Assembly: GCA_003233075.1 (NCBI GenBank) | Contig: QIKQ01000006.1 | Coordinates: 1 to 8,266, forward strand | Source: Gammaproteobacteria bacterium | GTDB lineage: Bacteria > Pseudomonadota > Gammaproteobacteria > SZUA-21 | Direction of reading: 5' to 3' | DNA: 8,266 nucleotides | Shown here: piece after piece, positions 1 to 6,176 of the stretch | How positions within the stretch are numbered: position 1 is the first letter of the stretch | How the letters are laid out: every line of letters starts with the position of its first letter | Notes under the pieces: model-generated | The model's input: only the letters and a program-made list of their open reading frames with translations | Database searches by the model: none | Told to the model about the DNA's origin: nothing | Translations under genes and position numbers: made by a program

Positions 1-1
1 C

Positions 2-1690
2 TATTCCATGGGATTTGCTGCGATACTCGCCATTACCTTTACACCCGCACTCGCGGTATTAATGATTCGCGGGAAAATAAAGGGCGATAAAAGCCGTTTA
101 AATCGCACTCTGGTCGCAACTTACTTACCCCTCGTGCGTCTCGCGGTTCGATTTCGTTACTGGGTTGTGGGTGGTGCATTCGCCGCAATGCTACTCACTC
201 TGCCGATACTATTTCAATTTGAAAGCGAGTTCATGCCACCCCTGAATGAGGGCAGCTTATTATACATGCCCACCGCATTGCCGGGCATGTCGGTGACCGA
301 GGCCGGTAAAATTCTGCAATCAATGAACAGGCAAATTAAAAAATTTCCAGAAGTCGATCACGTCTTCGGCAAAATCGGTCGCTCAACCACCGCCACTGAT
401 TCCGCTCCACTGTCAATGGTGGAAACCGTGATTACTTTCAAACCAAGATCCGAATGGCGCAAGGACATGACCTGGGACAAATTACTCGAAGAACTGGATG
501 AAAAATTAAAGTATCCGGGTATGCCCAATATCTGGTGGATGCCGATTCAAACTCGAACTGAAATGTTAGCGACCGGCATACGTTCATCGCTGGGAATAAA
601 AGTCTTTGGAGATGATATTTCAAAACTGGAGAAAATTGCAGTTAAAATTGAACGTGCGCTTTTAGAAGATGAGCGAACCAAGCCCTATACACGCAGCGCC
701 TTTGCTGAACGCTTAACCGGTGGCTACTTCGTGGATTTTATTATCGATCGAGACAAAATTGCCCGCTATGGATTAACGGTAAGCGATGTTGAAGACGTTA
801 TTTTATCCGCTGTTGGCGGTAAGGTAGTTTCGAAGACATTTGAAGGTCGCAAGCGATTTGACATTATCATGCGATATGCGCGCGACTATCGCGATAACCC
901 CGAAGCGCTCGAGCGCGTGCTCGTCACCGCGCCGACTGGTGCCCAGATACCTTTAAAACAACTCGCCAAAATGGAATTTAATAAAGGTCCACCCATGTTA
1001 CGCAACGAAGGCGGTCAACTGGTATCCTTTGTTTTTGTTGACGTCAAAGGAATTGGCATTGCTGACTACGTTGCAGTCGCTAAACAAGTTCTCAAGGAGA
1101 AAAACCTTAAAGCCCCTCTTGAATGGGCTGGACAATTTAAATACTTTGAACGCGCCAAGGCAAAACTTCTTATTGTGGTGCCGTTAACCCTGTTAATTGT
1201 CTTTTTTATGCTCTACCTGCATCGCAAGTCTCTGACTGAATCGCTCATTATTTTACTCGCGGTGCCGTTCTCTTTAATTGGCGCAATCTGGTTTTTACAC
1301 ATACTCGATTACAATATGAGTATCGCAGTTTACGTTGGTATGATTGCGCTTGCGGGATTAGATGCGGAAATGGGCATATTAATGATGCTCTATCTTGGTA
1401 TGGCTTATCGACAAAAGAATGAGGCAAACCAGATCAATAGTCATTCCGATTTGGCCGATACGATTGCGCAAGGTGCAAGTCAAAGAATCAGACCGATGTT
1501 AATGACTGGACTCGCCTTGTTATTAGGGCTCATACCAATCATGTGGAGTGACGGCGCAGGAGCCGATGTCATGAAACGCATCGCCGCACCTATGGTAGGC
1601 GGTGTGCTGACTGTACTACTCATGGTACTTTTTGTTTTCCCAGCGATCTTTGCCATTTGGAAGCAGCGTGAATTAAACTCTGATAAATAA
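2..1690 (+). CDS. cusA: CusA-type Cu(I)/Ag(I) efflux RND transporter permease, C-terminal part (5' end outside window)
   Basis: Inner-membrane proton-driven RND pump subunit that, with a periplasmic adaptor and an outer-membrane channel, exports monovalent copper or silver. The frame is open from base 2, so the gene starts upstream; about 562 residues are present of a family length near 1,040. Counting from the Met at base 8: the end of a TM helix with ITFTPAL (10-16), a TM at ~50-70, the periplasmic porter domain with FMPPLNEG (75-82), GKIGR and TATDSAPL (128-135), then the C-terminal TM bundle (~386-552). The three metal-binding methionines of E. coli CusA (M573, M623, M672) align as M87 (LLYM), M137 (PLSM) and M186 (EML) with identical spacing of 50 and 49 residues, which favours Cu/Ag over Zn/Co/Cd. 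E454 matches CusA E939, but M497 sits where CusA has K984. The stop is followed by two further near-adjacent stops in other frames. No terminator is evident downstream. Confidence 0.92.
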   Translation, partial: YSMGFAAILAITFTPALAVLMIRGKIKGDKSRLNRTLVATYLPLVRLAVRFRYWVVGGAFAAMLLTLPILFQFESEFMPPLNEGSLLYMPTALPGMSVTEAGKILQSMNRQIKKFPEVDHVFGKIGRSTTATDSAPLSMVETVITFKPRSEWRKDMTWDKLLEELDEKLKYPGMPNIWWMPIQTRTEMLATGIRSSLGIKVFGDDISKLEKIAVKIERALLEDERTKPYTRSAFAERLTGGYFVDFIIDRDKIARYGLTVSDVEDVILSAVGGKVVSKTFEGRKRFDIIMRYARDYRDNPEALERVLVTAPTGAQIPLKQLAKMEFNKGPPMLRNEGGQLVSFVFVDVKGIGIADYVAVAKQVLKEKNLKAPLEWAGQFKYFERAKAKLLIVVPLTLLIVFFMLYLHRKSLTESLIILLAVPFSLIGAIWFLHILDYNMSIAVYVGMIALAGLDAEMGILMMLYLGMAYRQKNEANQINSHSDLADTIAQGASQRIRPMLMTGLALLLGLIPIMWSDGAGADVMKRIAAPMVGGVLTVLLMVLFVFPAIFAIWKQRELNSDK

Positions 1691-2130
1691 TAGTAGCCCG
1701 TAGTCGCAGGGACAAGGTATGCCTCACTGCTGGCCCACAAATATTTTGCTTCGATGTTTAGCAGTTATCGAGCGATCAGATTGCACTCAACGTTGCCCGT
1801 CATTGCGAGACTGCGTCAGCAGTCAAAGCAATCTCCTAATCTAAGTCGTTGAATTATGGAGATTGCTCCGGTGTGATCTTCGATCACACCTCGCAAAGAC
1901 CAATTCTTTTGAGATTCTTCTTGTCATAATATTAAATATATTTGCACATTCGCCTATTTTTTAACGAGTGTATGCTTCGTGCTAGTTTCATGCCCCAAAT
2001 CACCAATCAATCGATTTAATCATTAGGATTAGAGTTAAATGAAACATTATCGCAAGCTGTGGGACACCATACTTAGGAAGAATTTGAGTTAGATTATCTT
2101 GATCAAAATTTACCAAGATTTCTTTTCGTC
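1691..2130. other. Intergenic region between cusA and the minus-strand ATPase
   Basis: About 440 bases between two converging genes. Apart from the palindromic repeat at 1798-1901 there is no supported gene. One short minus-strand frame (about 2035-1970) encodes a peptide with GDLGHETST that faintly recalls the C-terminus of tyrosine recombinases, but it has no start and is too short to call. No clear intrinsic terminator is seen for either converging gene, although the repeat could fold and act as one. Confidence 0.5.
1798..1901. repeat. Imperfect palindromic intergenic repeat (CGTCATTGCGAG type, MITE-like)
   Basis: The outer arms CGTCATTGCGAG (1798-1809) and CTCGCAAAGACC (1890-1901) are inverted complements with two mismatches. 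The inner arms GCAATCTCC (1828-1836) and GGAGATTGC (1858-1866) are perfect complements. Each half carries its own hairpin: GACTGC-GTCA-GCAGTC (1809-1824) and GGTGTGATC-TTC-GATCACACC (1870-1890). The design matches the dispersed GTCATTGCGAG...GCAATCTCC repeats common between genes in many proteobacteria. It encodes nothing and may serve as a transcript end or processing site for cusA. Confidence 0.75.
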
Positions 2131-3269
2131 TTATATCCATTTTGTTAAAAAATAGCGTATACTCGGATCGAGAATATGCCAATATTTATCCTTTTTATAA
2201 ATTAAATCTTGTCGGTGCAGGTTCTCAATAGATTGAGTTACTGTCGCGCCTGCCAGATTCACTTTATTTAAAAAAATCTTTGCGCGCGGCTTATCTTCTG
2301 GATTGAATGCCAGATGTGACAATATATTTAATTGTCCCGCTTTCAGGGTTTGCAGAACAGCACGAATTCGGTGTTCCTCCTTCTCAATCAATGCTTTCCA
2401 AGCAGCGTCAATATTTTTTATAGTCGGTGGTGACTTAGTATCATTGTTCCAAAGCGTTACACACAGATCGCTAAAATAATAGGGGTGCAATTCAGTCAAT
2501 TCAAATATTCGATTGATGGCGTTAGTTGAGATAGTTCTGCCCCATTGTTTTTGACTGACTTTTTTCAAGTACGATTGATAATGAACTTGATCTATCCGAG
2601 CTAGCTCTATTTTATCGGCGAGGTGAAATAAAGGTCGACTCGCGTCATCAAACATGGCCGATAGAATATGTCGGTTGGAAGCGGAGAAAATGTATGCACT
2701 GGCTGAGACACGTTCGGCTGCATGTCGAATAGCCGCCTCCAGGTGCTGGCATTCAGGAAGTACTAAAAGTTGTTGAAACTCATCAAAAACGATGATAATT
2801 TTTTTCTTTTTTTATGCGCGTATCGATCCATGTCGAGTAATGCATCGATGATATTCTTTGATCGGTCGCTTGTGCGAGTGGTCAAATTAAATCGATGATT
2901 TCCCTCAGAATCAATATTTACCTCAATGGCAATTCCCCGAAAGATACTTTTAACAATTTCAATCGATTTTTTAGTCGGACTAAAGAGTTGACTGAGTATT
3001 TTCCCGATGTGATCCAAAATATGGGTCTCCACGGTTTTTGTGTCGTAGGTGATCATTAAATCAATTTCGGTACTGATAATCGTGTCATCGTCTTTTTGCA
3101 GATCAAACAGAACTTGCTTGCACAATGAGGATTTGCCATAACGCCTAGGAGCCATAATCCAAGAATGTTCAAACTGTTTGATACGATTGGCTAACCAATC
3201 GCGTTCTTTTTTACGATTGATAAAAGCAGAACCTGTGACGATTCGTGTGGTGAAGTATTTTTTATTCAT
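2131..3269 (-). pseudogene. AAA/P-loop ATPase with C-terminal winged helix, interrupted by a -1 frameshift
   Basis: Predicted cytosolic ATPase of the archaeal-type AAA group (PF01637-like); substrate unknown. Zero frame from ATG 3269 gives 168 aa ending at 2763: an N-terminal segment with Walker A APRRYGKS (residues 40-47), then 11 out-of-frame residues. The continuation lies in the -1 frame: IIIVFDEFQQL (Walker B, D163/E164) follows K157 directly, then a sensor-like FSASNRHILSAMF, then a C-terminal winged-helix-like domain ending at 2131 (last in-frame Met at 2655). With one -1 shift at the A7 tract 2799-2805 the product is 379 aa, almost the same as the 380-aa divergent ATPase at 3899-5041. 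No strong Shine-Dalgarno precedes the start (only GGGGC). The frame is otherwise free of damage, so it could be a recent pseudogene, a homopolymer sequencing error, or a gene using frameshifting or transcriptional slippage. Confidence 0.8.
2799..2805 (-). other. A_AAA_AAA slippery heptamer at the frameshift point
   Basis: On the minus strand the zero-frame codons read CAT AAA AAA AGA AAA AAA TTA. The last seven As form A_AAA_AAA in exactly the zero-frame register needed for -1 slippage, and slipping joins K157 to the Walker B segment IIIVFDEF. A second A7 run lies at 2807-2813, separated by one G. A weak hairpin TCATC-GTTTTT-GATGA (2780-2795) begins 3 nt downstream. The site suits -1 ribosomal frameshifting or polymerase slippage, but is equally a place where a one-base deletion or sequencing error would fall. 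Confidence 0.55.
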
Positions 3270-3316
3270 GCCCCGTGTACGCTAATATTAAGTGCGTCAC
3301 AAGTTATGCGCCATAT

Positions 3317-3344
3317 ATTATGACGTTGACCCTGATGCTATCAA
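3317..3344 (-). promoter_or_regulatory. Possible sigma70 promoter for the minus-strand ATPase
   Basis: Reading the minus strand, TTGATA (3344-3339) is followed after 16 bp by CATAAT (3322-3317), about 48 bases upstream of the ATPase ATG. Five of six bases match the consensus at each box by eye. The DNA is AT-rich, so chance matches are likely. Confidence 0.35.
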
Positions 3345-3484
3345 TAATTCGTCGCCTTGTAGCGAAATCAAGTTTTTTCTGCTGACTAGGATCCCCAGCA
3401 ATATAGGAATTAACATGTCGCTGTAAATTAATAAGCCTTTGATAATCAGCTTAAATTATTACATTAGTGTCAGCCCGAAAATAC

Positions 3485-3522
3485 CGATATTTGCGCACTT
3501 GATCGCTGCTTGCGACAGAACC
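3485..3522. mobile_element. Solitary IS6-family right end (IS scar)
   Basis: 38 bases, CGATATTT...TTGCGACAGAACC, match the right end of the complete element (5865-5902) at 36 of 38 positions, in the same orientation. No transposase sequence or matching left end adjoins it on its left side, so this is the relic of a deleted copy. One change lies inside the terminal repeat (TTTGCG to CTTGCG), so it is old or from a slightly different element. Together with the element at 5094-5902 it brackets the intact ATPase and its promoter. Confidence 0.8.
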
Positions 3523-3601
3523 TGATTGCGGGACGATATAAAATTCTGCGGACAAGGTGGTTAATCAATATTGCCAGGACAGCCAGGTCGAAAAAACGAC
3601 T

Positions 3602-3742
3602 TTAGTGGCCAAAGTCATGATTTTGTTTAATCAATGGCTTAATAATGATCAATAAGGCCAGCACGTCTTGGCTCTCTTTGAGCGGTACATTATAGAAATA
3701 AAACGGACTCCTTTTCTTTAATATTACGGGCTGGAAGGGCAT
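3602..3742 (-). CDS. Unrecognised small open frame, 46 aa (possibly a gene fragment)
   Basis: ATG at 3742 gives a 46-residue peptide starting MPFQPVILKKRSPFYFYN and ending NHDFGH. A GGGAGA (about 8 bases upstream) could act as ribosome binding site. The frame stays open further upstream to 3808, adding KKRPKTPLNVDETEEE-like residues with no standard start, so the region may be the remnant of a larger coding sequence. I do not recognise the family. It overlaps a plus-strand open frame (3542-3655) that looks equally protein-like, and at most one of them is likely real. Confidence 0.25.
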   Translation of the reverse strand: MPFQPVILKKRSPFYFYNVPLKESQDVLALLIIIKPLIKQNHDFGH

Positions 3743-3830
3743 ACATCGATCTCCCGTACACTCCTCTTCGGTTTCATCAACGTTTAAAGGGGTTTTTGGC
3801 CGCTTCTTTCACCTTAAATATTACGCTAAG

Positions 3831-3880
3831 ATGAATTCATCTATTGACTAGTGAATTCATCATACTTATAATGAATTCAT
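3831..3880. promoter_or_regulatory. Three palindromic operator-like boxes at 20-bp intervals
   Basis: ATGAATTCAT (3831-3840), GTGAATTCAT (3851-3860) and ATGAATTCAT (3871-3880) share the perfect 8-bp palindrome TGAATTCA; the first extends to the 12-bp palindrome GATGAATTCATC (3830-3841). Starts are exactly 20 bp apart, about two helical turns, so three bound dimers would lie on nearly one DNA face. Box 1 is just upstream of the -35, box 2 lies in the -35/-10 spacer, and box 3 overlaps the end of the -10. This geometry would suit repression by a cooperatively binding dimer. The binding protein is unknown. Confidence 0.6.
3844..3872 (+). promoter_or_regulatory. Near-consensus sigma70 promoter of the plus-strand ATPase
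   Basis: TTGACT (3844-3849), a 17-bp spacer, and a perfect TATAAT (3867-3872). Transcription would start near 3879-3880, leaving a 5' leader of only about 20-30 nt before the ATPase start. The strong boxes and the palindromes threaded through them suggest a promoter that is powerful but normally held off. Confidence 0.7.
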
Positions 3881-3898
3881 TTTAGTAGCATATTTTGG

Positions 3899-5041
3899 GT
3901 GATTTCGGTGAATGTTGATCAATGGCACTTTCCACGAACGGATCTAGCAAAGCATTATTTTAAGAGTTTTGAGCTGGGGGTGTCGACGCGCACCGTGTTG
4001 TTTGCGCCGCGAAAAATGGGAAAGACTGAGTTTCTTATCTATGACTTAATGCCTGTTGCGATTGAATATAATTACTTACCCGTCTACATTAATTTGTGGA
4101 AAAACAAAGAAGCCCCGCATGAGGCCATTATTGAAAGCTTGTCCGTGACGTTGGAAAGCATCACAAACAAAGGAATGAAATACGTTAAGAAAACACTACA
4201 AGGAATTATCAGCAAGCTAAAAATAAGCACCGAATTTGGCGCCGAATTTTCAACCAGTTTAGAGCCTGTTATTTCTTCCTTTGATGCCATTAAAGCACCC
4301 AGTAATCAGCTGACCTACATCTCTAAATTAATAAGGGAACTGATTAAGCAGGCAGAAAAAACCCCTTTATTGTTAATCATCGACGAGGTTCAGCATCTTT
4401 CTGTCTCCAAAAACTTCGATCCCTTAACCTATAATCTACGGACAATGATTGACGAGAATCGAAATCGTGTGTTTGCTGTCCTCACTGGGTCTTCGCGTTC
4501 GGGGTTGCGTAAATTATTCAGTGATTCGAAATCACCGCTGTATCGTTTTGCCGACATGGAAAGTTTTCCGGTCATGGGGATTGAATTTGTCGAGCATATT
4601 GGCAGGGTTTTTAAAGCAGTCACGGGGAACGTCTTTGATGTCAAAAAATCGAATCGGATCTTTAAAAAACTAAACTACAATCCTGATTATTTTAGAACCT
4701 TAGTTCGAATCATGGCCTTACACGAAGAAATTGACATTAATCTCGCGTACAAAAATGTGATTGATCTTATAGGTCACGATAACGAATATAAAGCGCTTTT
4801 TGATAAATTGAATGATCTTGATTTGGAGTTAATTAAACGTGTCATCGGTAATCAGGCTGTCTATTCTCAGAATTACATGGATAAATTATCATCCAAGCTC
4901 GGTGAGATAATTAGTCGAGGAAAAATACAATCGAGAATTAAACGATTGGAAAAAATAAATGTCATCACCAAAAATCTGCACGGCGATTATTTAATCGAAA
5001 CACCTGGCTTTATCGAATGGATTAAAAAAACACAGCACTAA
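3899..5041 (+). CDS. AAA/P-loop ATPase with C-terminal winged-helix-like domain, 380 aa
   Basis: Predicted cytosolic P-loop ATPase of unknown substrate. Residues 16-35 form the usual lead-in (AKHYFKSFELG), followed by Walker A APRKMGKT (36-43, catalytic K42, with Ala in place of the first Gly), VYINLW (62-67), Walker B LLLIIDEVQHL (157-167, D162/E163), a sensor-like VLTGSSRSGL (194-203), and a C-terminal region (~300-378) whose IQSRIKRLEKINVI and final GDYLIETPGFIEWI look like a winged helix. No TM or signal peptide. The first possible start is GTG 3899. GTG 3908 (377 aa) is better placed behind GGTGAT at 3898-3903 and may be the true start. It is divergent from the ATPase at 2131-3269, which has the same length and domain order, and is driven by the operator-rich promoter at 3831-3880. 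No effector gene follows; an IS lies 52 bp downstream. Confidence 0.8.
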   Translation: MISVNVDQWHFPRTDLAKHYFKSFELGVSTRTVLFAPRKMGKTEFLIYDLMPVAIEYNYLPVYINLWKNKEAPHEAIIESLSVTLESITNKGMKYVKKTLQGIISKLKISTEFGAEFSTSLEPVISSFDAIKAPSNQLTYISKLIRELIKQAEKTPLLLIIDEVQHLSVSKNFDPLTYNLRTMIDENRNRVFAVLTGSSRSGLRKLFSDSKSPLYRFADMESFPVMGIEFVEHIGRVFKAVTGNVFDVKKSNRIFKKLNYNPDYFRTLVRIMALHEEIDINLAYKNVIDLIGHDNEYKALFDKLNDLDLELIKRVIGNQAVYSQNYMDKLSSKLGEIISRGKIQSRIKRLEKINVITKNLHGDYLIETPGFIEWIKKTQH

Positions 5042-5093
5042 AGGCTGTCTTTGGGTGAAGAAGGGCGAAGAGCTACCCAATCCCCTGTTTTAT

Positions 5094-5108
5094 GGTTCTG
5101 TCGCAAAC
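5094..5108 (+). repeat. IS left terminal inverted repeat
   Basis: GGTTCTGTCGCAAAC; its exact reverse complement is at the right end. Confidence 0.9.
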
Positions 5109-5170
5109 TGGCCTAAAATAATGAATCCTGCTACTCTTAGCAATCTAATCCTGTCAGTAGCGAGTCATTA

Positions 5171-5848
5171 ATGGTGAGTTTTAAAAGTCGTCATTTTAAT
5201 AAAGAAATGATCATGCAGTCTGTCCGTTGGTATCTTGCCTACTCACTGAGTTATCGTGACATTGAAGAAATGATGCAAGAACGGGGATTTGAGGTAGATC
5301 ACAGTACCCTCAATCGTTGGGTCGTTCATTATACACCCGAGCTCGAAAAAGCCTTTCATAAAAAGAAGAAACGCCCCGGGAACCACTGGCGAATGGACGA
5401 GACTTATATTAAGGTAAAAGGCCAATGGCGTTACTATTATCGTGCCGTGGATAAAGAGAATAACACCATTGATTTCTTGCTCACTTTGAGACGCGATAAA
5501 AAGGCAGCTTTACGCTTCCTCACCAAAGCCATCGGCAGGAACGGTAAACCAAGCTTAATTAATATCGATAAAAGTGGTGCTAACAAGGCCGGTATCAAAA
5601 GCTATAATATCGAGAACCATAGACGTATCGAGATCAGACAGTGCAAGTACCTAAACAACATTGTCGAACAAGACCACCGTTTTATCAAACGCAAAACGAA
5701 ACTGGTACTTGGATTCAAGAATTTCTACGCGGCACAGAAAACGTTGACCGGCATTGAGCTTGTTCGTATGCTTAAGAAAGGACAATTGCGGGAAACGCGT
5801 GGCGACGTTTTGTCGCCTGCAGAACAGTTCTATGCGTTAGCAGCGTAA
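5171..5848 (+). CDS. tnpA: IS6-family DDE transposase, 225 aa
   Basis: Catalyses replicative transposition of the surrounding element. N-terminal helix-turn-helix region (~27-52: SYRDIEEMM, DHSTLNRW), then the RNase H-like catalytic core with WRMDETY (D76), NIDKSGANKAG (D133) and KYLNNIVEQDH (E166), giving a complete DDE triad with 32 residues between the second Asp and the Glu. The conserved tail GFKNFYAAQ and LVRMLKKGQL is present. Length is normal for the family (~225-240) and no frameshift is seen, so the element may be active. The ATG lies 77 bp inside the left repeat with no convincing Shine-Dalgarno, which is common for such transposases. Confidence 0.94.
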   Translation: MVSFKSRHFNKEMIMQSVRWYLAYSLSYRDIEEMMQERGFEVDHSTLNRWVVHYTPELEKAFHKKKKRPGNHWRMDETYIKVKGQWRYYYRAVDKENNTIDFLLTLRRDKKAALRFLTKAIGRNGKPSLINIDKSGANKAGIKSYNIENHRRIEIRQCKYLNNIVEQDHRFIKRKTKLVLGFKNFYAAQKTLTGIELVRMLKKGQLRETRGDVLSPAEQFYALAA

Positions 5849-5887
5849 GCCAGTGTAGTCATCACGATATTTACGCACTTGATCGCT

Positions 5888-5902
5888 GTTTGCGACAGAA
5901 CC
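5888..5902 (-). repeat. IS right terminal inverted repeat
   Basis: GTTTGCGACAGAACC, perfect complement of the left repeat. Confidence 0.9.
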
Positions 5903-6008
5903 CAATTTAATGGTATTGACAATTAGATAGAAAAAAATAATTGAAATGGAGATTGTTGATGCCGGAGATAAGTATCGTAACGCGGATTCAGGTAATAAGC
6001 GCAATTAA
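5903..6008. other. Junction DNA between the IS and the transporter remnant
   Basis: About 106 bases of AT-rich sequence. ATG at 5959 is preceded at 7 bases by GGAG and opens a 31-codon frame (5959-6054, starting MPEISIVTRIQ). It is not hydrophobic and runs out of frame into the transporter remnant, so it is probably not the transporter's own N-terminus. A TTGACA lies at 5916-5921 without a good -10. The frame of the transporter is closed by TAA at 6006-6008. Confidence 0.4.
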
Positions 6009-6176
6009 TTCGGTGCAGCAATGCTTATTTCACTGGCGCTTGCAGGGCAAATGATTGCCGCAATTTTGTTCGATCATTATGGCTCGGTAGGTTTCCCACA
6101 ACATTCCATCAATCTTGGCCGTATCGTAGGAGCACTAATGGTCATCAGTGGTGTTATATTTATACAGAGGTTCTAA
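6009..6176 (+). pseudogene. C-terminal remnant of a YdcZ/DUF606 (DMT superfamily) transporter
   Basis: The frame encodes FGAAMLISLALAGQMIAA, then an ILFDHYGSVGFP segment, and ends in a hydrophobic IVGALMVISGVIFI and QRF stop: two TM helices around the GQ...DHYG...G.P signature typical of the C-terminus of YdcZ/DUF606 membrane proteins. A stop (6006-6008) lies just ahead and the sequence further upstream is not hydrophobic, so about two thirds or more of a ~140-aa single-domain protein is missing, presumably lost in the IS-associated rearrangement. Its stop TAA overlaps the amidohydrolase ATG by one base (TAATG), so the two genes were probably translationally coupled in an operon. An internal ATG at 6021 could still yield a 51-aa peptide, but it is unlikely to be functional. 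Confidence 0.72.

Larger units (their letters stand above)
3345..3829. other. Mosaic intergenic DNA between the divergent ATPases
   Basis: About 485 bases with no confident gene. It holds the solitary IS6-type end (3485-3522). Immediately after it is a plus-strand frame open from 3542 to a stop at 3653-3655 (peptide ending in FNQWLNNDQ). Opposing that is a minus-strand frame open from 3808 to 3602. The composition and the abrupt IS end suggest the remains of earlier insertions and deletions rather than a designed spacer. Confidence 0.5.
5094..5902 (+). mobile_element. Complete IS6-family insertion sequence (809 bp)
   Basis: Bounded by perfect 15-bp inverted repeats GGTTCTGTCGCAAAC (5094-5108) and its complement (5888-5902), with one full-length transposase. 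Size, ends and transposase fit the IS6/IS26 family, which moves by replicative cointegrate formation. The 8 bp on either side (TGTTTTAT and CAATTTAA) are not a target duplication. That points to a deletion or recombination between IS copies after insertion. A related end occurs at 3485-3522 and another related element starts at 8078. Confidence 0.93.

Noticed and set aside
438..623. Antisense open frame within cusA
   Set aside because: It lies wholly within a strongly conserved coding region, has no recognisable domain, and is a by-product of the cusA codons.
1970..2182. Minus-strand frames in the tail of the first ATPase (a 60-codon frame with KYGVPQLAI, resembling a nucleotidyltransferase start, and a short LNRLIGDLGHETST frame resembling a tyrosine recombinase end)
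   Set aside because: The first overlaps the ATPase 3' end in another frame and lacks the GS...DxD motif. The second is about 20 residues with no start. Both resemblances are too short to support.
3831..3880. The three GAATTC-containing boxes read as a short CRISPR-like or iteron array
   Set aside because: The 10-bp boxes with 10-bp gaps are far too short for CRISPR repeats. Three palindromes placed on a promoter fit operators better than replication iterons, and no Rep gene is present.
5042..5093. Possible terminator after the intact ATPase (GGGT...ACCC)
   Set aside because: Only a 4-bp pairing over a 17-base loop or longer with no T-run.
5959..6054. 31-codon frame with a good ribosome binding site as the true start of the DUF606 gene
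   Set aside because: It is in a different frame from the transporter remnant, is not hydrophobic, and ends inside the remnant.
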